Assembly (NCBI GenBank): GCA_023417985.1
Contig: JAEZDV010000082.1
Span: 1 to 26,190, forward strand
DNA: 26,190 nt
Direction of reading: 5' to 3'
Origin: Actinomycetes bacterium
Lineage (GTDB): Bacteria > Actinomycetota > Actinomycetes > Mycobacteriales > Mycobacteriaceae
Part shown: positions 21,486-26,190 of the stretch, in pieces
Position numbering within the stretch: position 1 is the first letter of the stretch
Layout of the letters: each line of letters starts with the position of its first letter
Program-made: the position numbers and the translations under genes
Notes under the pieces: generated by a model
Told to the model about the DNA's origin: nothing
Database searches by the model: none
What the model saw: only the letters and a program-made list of their open reading frames with translations

Positions 21486-22540
21486 CGGCAGTGAACGTAG
21501 GGATTCCCCTCGTACGAGGGCGTACCGACGACACGTCCGACCGGCCCGATGTGCCCGATCTGGTCGACCGTTTCGGGCGGGTCGCCCGCGACCTGCGCGT
21601 CTCGATCACGGAGAAATGCTCGCTGCGCTGCACCTATTGCATGCCCGAAGAGGGGCTTCCTGCCATCCCGCGCGAGCAACTCCTCACTGTCGACGAAATC
21701 GTGCGTCTGGTGGGAATCGCTACCGGGCGGCTCGGCGTCCGCGAGGTGCGCTTCACCGGTGGTGAACCACTCGTTCGCCGCGACCTCGAAGCGATCATCG
21801 AGGGGTGCTCGAAGGTCGCGCCCGGAATCCCGCTGGCGGTCACGACCAACGCGGTGGGTCTCGAGCACCGAGCCGAGGCACTGGCCCGCGCCGGGCTCAG
21901 CCGTGTCAACATCTCCCTCGACACCATCGACCGCGAGCATTTCGCGAAACTCACCCGCCGGGATCGCCTCGGGTCGGTGCTGGCAGGTGTCCGCGCCGCG
22001 AAGAAGGCCGGTTTCTCGCGAGTGAAGGTCAATGCCGTGCTCATGCCGGAAACGTTGCACGGCGCTGCGGACCTGCTCGAGTGGTGCCTCGACGAGCAGG
22101 TGGAATTGCGGTTCATCGAACAGATGCCGCTCGACGCCGACCACGAATGGGCGCGAGCGCGGATGGTGCCCGCGCAAGGTCTGCTCGACGCGCTCGGCAC
22201 ACGGTTCGCCCTCACCGAGGCGGAGCGAGAAGATCCGTCCGCGCCGGCCGAGCGCTGGTTCGTCGACGGTGGGCCCGCGACCGTGGGGATCATCGCGTCG
22301 GTTACGCGCTCGTTCTGCTCCGACTGCGACCGCACCCGCCTCACTGCGGAGGGCACCGTCCGATCGTGCCTGTTCAGCGATCAGGAGACGGATCTGCGGG
22401 CCGCGATGCGCGGCGGCGCCACCGACGACGAACTGATGGACCTCTGGCGCGGTGCGATGTGGAACAAATGGGCCGGGCACGGCATCGACGCGGCGGACTT
22501 CGCTCCGCCGCAACGCAGTATGGGAGCAATCGGTGGCTGA
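21482..22540 (+). CDS. moaA: GTP 3',8-cyclase MoaA
   Basis: A radical-SAM enzyme that starts molybdenum cofactor synthesis from GTP. The 352-residue protein has the N-terminal 4Fe-4S motif Cys46-x3-Cys50-x2-Cys53, the GGEP motif at 93-96, the second cluster at Cys279, Cys282 and Cys296, and the essential C-terminal Gly-Gly. All landmark residues are intact. ATG 21482 gives the normal length; in-frame sequence further upstream is antisense to moeA. moaD overlaps its end by eight bases. Confidence 0.96.
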   Translation: MTAVNVGIPLVRGRTDDTSDRPDVPDLVDRFGRVARDLRVSITEKCSLRCTYCMPEEGLPAIPREQLLTVDEIVRLVGIATGRLGVREVRFTGGEPLVRRDLEAIIEGCSKVAPGIPLAVTTNAVGLEHRAEALARAGLSRVNISLDTIDREHFAKLTRRDRLGSVLAGVRAAKKAGFSRVKVNAVLMPETLHGAADLLEWCLDEQVELRFIEQMPLDADHEWARARMVPAQGLLDALGTRFALTEAEREDPSAPAERWFVDGGPATVGIIASVTRSFCSDCDRTRLTAEGTVRSCLFSDQETDLRAAMRGGATDDELMDLWRGAMWNKWAGHGIDAADFAPPQRSMGAIGG

Positions 22541-22811
22541 CGTGGTGAACGGTATCGAGGTGCGGTACTTCGCCGCCGCAACCGATGCGTCGGGGTGCGA
22601 GAAGGAAACCGTGGTGTTACCCACCGGATCCGATCTCGGTGCGCTCCGGGCAGCGCTCGTCGAGCGGTACGGACCGGCGATGGAACGCGTGCTCTCGGTT
22701 GCCGCGTATCTCGTCGAGCCGGGTGAGGGAGGCACCGGGGAACTCACTCGCGATCTCTCCCGCCCGGCGGGTGTTCGCGTCGACGTGCTTCCGCCGTTCG
22801 CGGGCGGCTGA
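22533..22811 (+). CDS. moaD: Molybdopterin synthase sulfur carrier MoaD
   Basis: A 92-residue ubiquitin-like protein with strand IEVRYFAAATDASG, the LGALRAALVERYG helix and the C-terminal PPFAGG whose last Gly carries the thiocarboxylate used by MoaE. GTG 22533 lies inside the last codons of moaA, with GGGAG at 22522-22526, so the two are co-translated. The activating enzyme (MoeB-type) is not encoded in this window. Confidence 0.93.
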   Translation: MADVVNGIEVRYFAAATDASGCEKETVVLPTGSDLGALRAALVERYGPAMERVLSVAAYLVEPGEGGTGELTRDLSRPAGVRVDVLPPFAGG

Positions 22812-22830
22812 GCACCCGCGGGCGGTCAGC

Positions 22831-23670
22831 TCACTTCCACCACGTGTCGGACGGTGCGACCGGCATGACGCGCTTGTGGTGGGTCTCGAGGAACTTGCCT
22901 TCGAGCCTCTTCGCGAGGTCGTCGGTGACGTCCTTGCCTTCGAGGTAGTCGTCGATCTCGCTGTACTTCATGCCCAGGGCCTCTTCGTCGGGCAGCGCCG
23001 GACGGTCGTCCTCGAGATCGGCGGTGGGGACCTTGTTCCAGGTGCTCTCCGGCGCGCCGAGTTCCCGCAGCAGCGCGGCGCCCTGCCGTTTGGTGAGTCC
23101 GGCCAGCGGCGTGATGTCGACGCCGCCGTCCCCGTACTTCGTGTAGAAGCCGGTCACCGCCTCGGCGGCATGATCGGTACCCACCACGAGATGGCCCAGT
23201 TCCCCGGCGATCGCATACTGGAGCATCATTCGCTCGCGTGCCTTGATGTTGCCCCGGACGAAGTCGCGAATCGTGGCTCCGTGGCCGGAGATCCCGTCGA
23301 GCGCACGTCCGGCTTCGGTCGCGGTGGCGTCCGTCCCGGGTTTGATGTCCGCCCGCACGGTCTGATCGGGCCGGATGAATTCGAGCGCGATCTGCGCGTC
23401 GTGCTCGTCGGCTTGCTTTCCGTAGGGCAGGCGAACCGCGACGAACTCCGCGTCGCGCCCTTCCTCCCGGAGTTTCTCGACCGCAAGCTGGGTCAGTCGT
23501 CCGGCCAGCGTACTGTCCTGACCGCCGCTGATGCCGAGCACGAAGCCCTTGGCCGGAGTGGAGGCGAGGTAGTCGGCGAGAAACCGGACTCGCGTGTCGA
23601 TCTCGCTCGGCGGATCGATGGAGGGCTCGACTCCGAGTTCTTCGATGATCCGATCGCGCAGGTTCGTCAT
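22831..23670 (-). CDS. nadE: NH3-dependent NAD+ synthetase
   Basis: It makes NAD+ from deamido-NAD+ with ammonia and ATP. The 279-residue length is that of the ammonia-dependent form without a glutaminase domain. The PP-loop SGGQDST is at 48-54. Also seen are the RDFVRGNIKARERM helix, VVGTDHAAEAVTGFYTKYGDGGVDITPL and the C-terminal HKR...PSDTWW. ATG 23670-23668 follows a -10 box by seven bases; an in-frame extension to 23913 crosses the promoter. It converges on moaD with a 19-nt gap. Confidence 0.95.
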   Translation of the reverse strand: MTNLRDRIIEELGVEPSIDPPSEIDTRVRFLADYLASTPAKGFVLGISGGQDSTLAGRLTQLAVEKLREEGRDAEFVAVRLPYGKQADEHDAQIALEFIRPDQTVRADIKPGTDATATEAGRALDGISGHGATIRDFVRGNIKARERMMLQYAIAGELGHLVVGTDHAAEAVTGFYTKYGDGGVDITPLAGLTKRQGAALLRELGAPESTWNKVPTADLEDDRPALPDEEALGMKYSEIDDYLEGKDVTDDLAKRLEGKFLETHHKRVMPVAPSDTWWK

Positions 23671-23677
23671 TGGCGCA

Positions 23678-23683
23678 ACATTA
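23678..23683 (-). promoter_or_regulatory. -10 box for leaderless nadE mRNA
   Basis: On the minus strand TAATGT is followed by seven bases and the nadE ATG, with no ribosome binding site. Confidence 0.55.
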
Positions 23684-23818
23684 GTCCCACCGGAGCCGGG
23701 CCGCGAGAGGACGCCGCGATACCGTTCGGGCCGGGGTCGCACGTGCGTAACGGGCATCGTGGGCGGCCTACGCACCCCCGCGAGTCGTGATGAACGCCCG
23801 GACAACTGGAGGCAGCAG

Positions 23819-24367
23819 GTGAACGAGATCCTCGTCGTATCCGCAACCGAGTCGGAGGCGAGGCACGTCCCGGAACGGTTCGACGTGCTGATCACCGGCA
23901 TCGGCAAGGTCACCTCCGCGGTCGCGGTGACGGCGGCGCTCGGACGTTACCCGGAGGGCCTCAGGCCGCTCGTGGTCAACATCGGAACCGCGGGCGCCCT
24001 GCGCGGTGCACACGGCAGGCTCTTTCTCCCCTCCACCGTGATCAACCACGACATCAGCAGCGAGGTGTTGCGCAGCCTCGGCCATCCGGTGAGCGACACC
24101 CTCACGTTCGAGGACGGTGACGGCACGGTTCTCGCGACCGGAGATTCGTTCGTCTCGGACGCCGGGATCCGCGACGCGCTGGCGGCGCGCGCCGATCTCG
24201 TCGACATGGAAGGGTTTGCCGTTGCGTCGGCAGCCGCGCACTTGGGTGCGCGCTGCCGTCTCGTCAAGCACGTGAGCGATCACGCCGACGAGACGGCGAT
24301 GGATTGGCCGAAGCAGATCGATCACAGCGCGCGCGTGCTCGCGGATTGGCTCGCGCGCACGTACTGA
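23819..24367 (+). CDS. Nucleosidase / nucleoside phosphorylase-family protein
   Basis: A 182-residue protein of the MTA/SAH nucleosidase (PNP/UDP) superfamily. It has ATESEARHV at the start, TGIGKV (26-31), VNIGTAGALRG, the substrate-binding DMEGFA (129-134) and the catalytic-type aspartate in HVSDHAD. It is shorter than the usual 230 residues and lacks some N-terminal strands, so the substrate (methylthioadenosine, futalosine-like or other) is uncertain. GTG 23819 has TGGAGG at 23807-23812. It is divergent from nadE and convergent with the META lipoprotein gene. Confidence 0.82.
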   Translation: MNEILVVSATESEARHVPERFDVLITGIGKVTSAVAVTAALGRYPEGLRPLVVNIGTAGALRGAHGRLFLPSTVINHDISSEVLRSLGHPVSDTLTFEDGDGTVLATGDSFVSDAGIRDALAARADLVDMEGFAVASAAAHLGARCRLVKHVSDHADETAMDWPKQIDHSARVLADWLARTY

Positions 24368-24398
24368 CGTGCCGGACTGTCCCGCCGGGCAGGGCACG
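24368..24398. terminator. Weak hairpin between convergent genes
   Basis: CGTGCC (24368-24373) and GGCACG (24393-24398) can pair around a GC-rich loop. No U-tract is present on either strand. Confidence 0.3.
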
Positions 24399-24423
24399 CG
24401 CGAGGCGCCGGTGATGCAGCCGG

Positions 24424-24849
24424 TCAGTTCTCCGCCGACTGTTCGACGAGTGTCACCCGGATCTTGTCGGTCGTGAGCGTGAGCACGCTGCCGTCCAGGT
24501 GCCATCGCGGACGGGCTGCGAAGAGGTTCTGAACCCACTGGTCGGCAGCGTCGAGTGGGGGAGGGCAGGCCATCATCGTGGTGGCGAGGCCGTCCGCGGT
24601 CACGACCCCACGGGACAGGTCTGCTGTGCCCATCATCCGGTTGCAGCCCGCGTAGGCGGACAGTCGTTCGCGGGCGGGAAAGGCGACAAGGAGCGGGCCC
24701 CCGCCGGGAATGGGCGTACCGGCGATCTCGGTGGAGACGAAGTTCCGGCCCACGAGATCCGAAGCCGTCGGCGCCGCCGGGCCCGGGTTGCATGCACACA
24801 GCAGGCCACCGAGGGTGAGGACGACGAACGCGCGCAGAGCAGCGGTCAT
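24424..24849 (-). CDS. META-domain (HslJ-like) lipoprotein
   Basis: A 141-residue exported protein. An N-terminal hydrophobic stretch (RAFVVLTLGGLLCAC) ends in a lipobox-like LCA-C, so it is probably a lipoprotein. The META/HslJ domain follows, with FVSTEIAGTPIP, LSAYAGCNRMMG, a TMMACPPPLDAADQWVQNLF segment and a closing LTLTTDKIRVTL strand. HslJ-type proteins are linked to antibiotic or stress tolerance in E. coli; the role here is unknown. ATG 24849-24847 lies six bases after the TetR stop, with GGTGAGG upstream, so it may be co-transcribed with TetR. A -10-like TACGGT (24862-24857) could also give its own leaderless transcript. Confidence 0.85.
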   Translation of the reverse strand: MTAALRAFVVLTLGGLLCACNPGPAAPTASDLVGRNFVSTEIAGTPIPGGGPLLVAFPARERLSAYAGCNRMMGTADLSRGVVTADGLATTMMACPPPLDAADQWVQNLFAARPRWHLDGSVLTLTTDKIRVTLVEQSAEN

Positions 24850-24854
24850 GAGCC

Positions 24855-25478
24855 TCACCGTACCGGCGGCCCTTGTCGGCCGGCCGGGCACGCGATGCGT
24901 CGCGCGAGGTCGCCCCATGCGTCGGCGAGTCGCTCGAGGGGATACCCGAGTTCGCGCCACTGGTGGAGCACGAGTGTCGCGTCGAGGGGTGCGAGCAGTG
25001 CCTGGGCGAGTACCGGGAGGTCACCCTCGGTTCCCGCCGCTCGCAACAGGGTCTGGATGTGGATGAGCGAGACCTGGTGAGCGGGCGCCGAGAACCGCAC
25101 ACCGGCGGACTCGGCGGCCCGGAGCAGTTCGCCCTGGACGTCGACGAGGGCGATTCGCGCCCGGCCGAAGGCCACGAGCCGTTCGATCGGGTCCGCGCCC
25201 GGCCCGAGCGGCGGTGGCCCGAACAAGAACGCTTGCTGCAACTCGCGTTCGCTGTGGTCGAGCAGGGCCTGCATGAGGCCGGCCCTGGATCCGAAACGGC
25301 GGAAGACGGTGCCTTTGCCGACACCCGCCGTCGCCGCGACGGCTTCCATGGTGACGGCGTCGGCGCCGCGTTCGGCGACGAGTCGCGTCGCCGCGTCGAG
25401 GAGGCGTTTTCGGTTGCGGACAGCGTCGCCGCGTTCGACGGGGTTGTCGCCGGTCAACGACAGCGGGCGAGTGTTCAC
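24855..25478 (-). CDS. TetR-family transcriptional regulator
   Basis: A 207-residue repressor. The N-terminal HTH is at about 25-72 (RNRKRLLDAATRLVAERGAD, VTMEAVAATAGVGKGTVFRRFGSRAGLMQALL). The rest is a helical ligand/dimer domain. GTG 25478-25476 is chosen because a -10 box TAGAAT lies eight bases upstream and the length is normal; the in-frame extension to 26159 is antisense to the reductase gene. It is divergent from the FMN reductase gene, and a perfect palindrome lies between the two. The META lipoprotein gene follows closely. Confidence 0.93.
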   Translation of the reverse strand: MNTRPLSLTGDNPVERGDAVRNRKRLLDAATRLVAERGADAVTMEAVAATAGVGKGTVFRRFGSRAGLMQALLDHSERELQQAFLFGPPPLGPGADPIERLVAFGRARIALVDVQGELLRAAESAGVRFSAPAHQVSLIHIQTLLRAAGTEGDLPVLAQALLAPLDATLVLHQWRELGYPLERLADAWGDLARRIACPAGRQGPPVR

Positions 25479-25486
25479 AAGGTCAC

Positions 25487-25492
25487 ATTCTA
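25487..25492 (-). promoter_or_regulatory. -10 box for tetR-type gene
   Basis: On the minus strand TAGAAT is followed by eight bases and the GTG start. The -35 position for this promoter falls at about 25510-25515, touching the palindrome. Confidence 0.5.
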
Positions 25493-25503
25493 GCCGGGCG
25501 GGA

Positions 25504-25532
25504 ATGAAAGTGGACCGCGGTCCGTTTATGAT
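25504..25532 (+). promoter_or_regulatory. Promoter of the FMN reductase gene
   Basis: A -35-like ATGAAA (25504-25509) and a -10 TATGAT (25527-25532) are 17 bp apart. The palindrome GGACCGCGGTCC lies inside the spacer. Confidence 0.6.
25512..25523. promoter_or_regulatory. Palindromic operator, probable TetR site
   Basis: GGACCGCGGTCC is a perfect 12-bp palindrome between divergent genes, inside the promoter spacer of one and over the -35 zone of the other. The adjacent TetR-family protein is the natural candidate to bind it. Confidence 0.65.
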
Positions 25533-25568
25533 TGCGGAATCAACCAACTCGATCGAAGGATGTACACC

Positions 25569-26132
25569 ATGGCTCAGACCCGAGTCCTCGCACTCGTCGG
25601 CAGCCTGCGCTCCGCCGCCGTCACCCGTCAGCTCGCCGAGACCGCGGCCGCCGTTGCCCCCGAGGGCGTCGAGGTGACCATCCACGAGGGTCTCGCGGAC
25701 GTGCCGTTCTACAACGAGGACATCGACGGCGAGTCTGTGCCCGCCGCCGCTGCTGCTCTGCGCGACGCCGTCGCCGGTGTCGACGCCGTCCTGTTCGTCA
25801 CCCCGGAGTACAACGGATCGACCTCGGGCGTCCTCAAGAACGCGATCGACTGGTTGTCGCGGCCCTACGGCGCCGGCGCACTGTCGGGCAAGCCGGTGGC
25901 CGTGGTGAGTGCATCGCCGAGCGCCAACGCTGCGAAGTGGGCGCTCGAGGACACCGTCAAGGCTGTCGGAATCGCAGGCGGCAAGATCGCCGAGGGCGGC
26001 TCGCTCTCCGTCGGCGGAACCTTCGGCAAGTTCGGAGACGCACACGCCAAGGAGCACGCCGAGACGTCGGCAGAGATCACCGGTGTCGTCACCGCCCTCG
26101 CGAACGCTACGAAGGAACTCGTCGAGGCCTGA
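25569..26132 (+). CDS. NADPH-dependent FMN reductase
   Basis: A 187-residue flavodoxin-fold reductase of the NADPH-dependent FMN reductase / azoreductase / quinone reductase type. The FMN phosphate loop is GSLRSAAVTRQLAE (11-24), and the conserved PEYNGSTSGVLKNAIDW (79-95) binds the flavin ring. The SGKPVAVVSASPSANAAKWAL segment is typical of the family. ATG 25569 has GAAGGA 8-13 nt upstream. It is divergent from the TetR gene and probably repressed by it, suggesting a response to a quinone or electrophile; the inducer is unknown. Confidence 0.93.
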   Translation: MAQTRVLALVGSLRSAAVTRQLAETAAAVAPEGVEVTIHEGLADVPFYNEDIDGESVPAAAAALRDAVAGVDAVLFVTPEYNGSTSGVLKNAIDWLSRPYGAGALSGKPVAVVSASPSANAAKWALEDTVKAVGIAGGKIAEGGSLSVGGTFGKFGDAHAKEHAETSAEITGVVTALANATKELVEA

Positions 26133-26190
26133 TCGACGTTCGCGTCGCGCCTGCTCCACCCGGGCGTGTACGCGACGACCGGCCCCGGTC
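26133..26190 (+). other. Right-edge intergenic sequence
   Basis: No gene start is visible. An inverted repeat CGTCGCG/CGCGACG spans about 26144-26177 and could be a weak terminator without a U-tract. Confidence 0.3.

Noticed and set aside
23768..25324. 518-codon minus-strand frame
   Set aside because: It covers the nucleosidase antisense and the META and TetR genes out of frame; it has no coherent domain.

Overview
The window comes from a high-GC actinobacterium, most likely Rhodococcus or a close mycolic-acid relative. The evidence is strong G/C preference at third codon positions, frequent GTG starts, the ftsE-ftsX-smpB order, a tmRNA tag ending ...YALAA, a mycothiol-type formaldehyde dehydrogenase (mscR), a DUF2630 gene and a cutinase-family protein with a long Pro/Thr tail. 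No insertion sequence, prophage, CRISPR array or defence island was seen. This is core and near-core chromosome.

Layout. 1-226: Pro/Thr-rich C-terminus of a gene running in from the left, with its frame interrupted. 258-3835: ftsE, ftsX, smpB, an EamA transporter and a PPOX-class F420-type enzyme, all rightward. 3963-4385: tmRNA (ssrA) with its promoter and a strong terminator, so the trans-translation partners smpB and ssrA lie about 1.5 kb apart. 4393-5784: a leftward SRPBCC protein, an intergenic stretch of about 380 bp, a small hypothetical and a DUF2630 gene. 5925-10206: phosphoglucomutase, an MFS transporter, and a MauE-like membrane protein followed by a membrane-anchored DsbA-like thioredoxin. 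10344-10416: tRNA-Ala(GGC). 10533-13620: a LuxR/ATPase-fold regulator convergent with, and overlapping, a cutinase-family gene. 13814-16992: an HhH protein, mscR plus a metallo-hydrolase, and a COG0523 metallochaperone. 17006-18454: a DEAD-box helicase with a structured leader. 18679-22811: molybdenum cofactor cluster, moeA-moaCB-moaE leftward and moaA-moaD rightward from a divergent control region. 22831-26132: nadE, a nucleosidase, a META lipoprotein, and a TetR regulator divergent from an NADPH-dependent FMN reductase.

How genes work together. smpB and ssrA rescue stalled ribosomes. FtsE and FtsX form the division ABC complex. MscR and the adjacent hydrolase probably handle formaldehyde as its mycothiol adduct. 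MoaA, MoaC, MoaD, MoaE, Mog and MoeA cover most of molybdopterin synthesis and Mo insertion. TetR probably controls the FMN reductase and itself through one palindrome.

The most notable non-gene signals are: (i) about ten starts placed 6-10 nt after a TANNNT-type -10 box, implying many leaderless mRNAs; (ii) a predicted leaderless six-codon leader peptide joined to moaA by an ATGA overlap; (iii) a perfect 22-bp tandem duplication at the moaCB/moaE junction that appears to have pulled apart an overlapping stop/start; (iv) an apparent CTG start overlapping the smpB stop; (v) mutually exclusive hairpins in the helicase leader. I did not find a clearly new multi-gene system.
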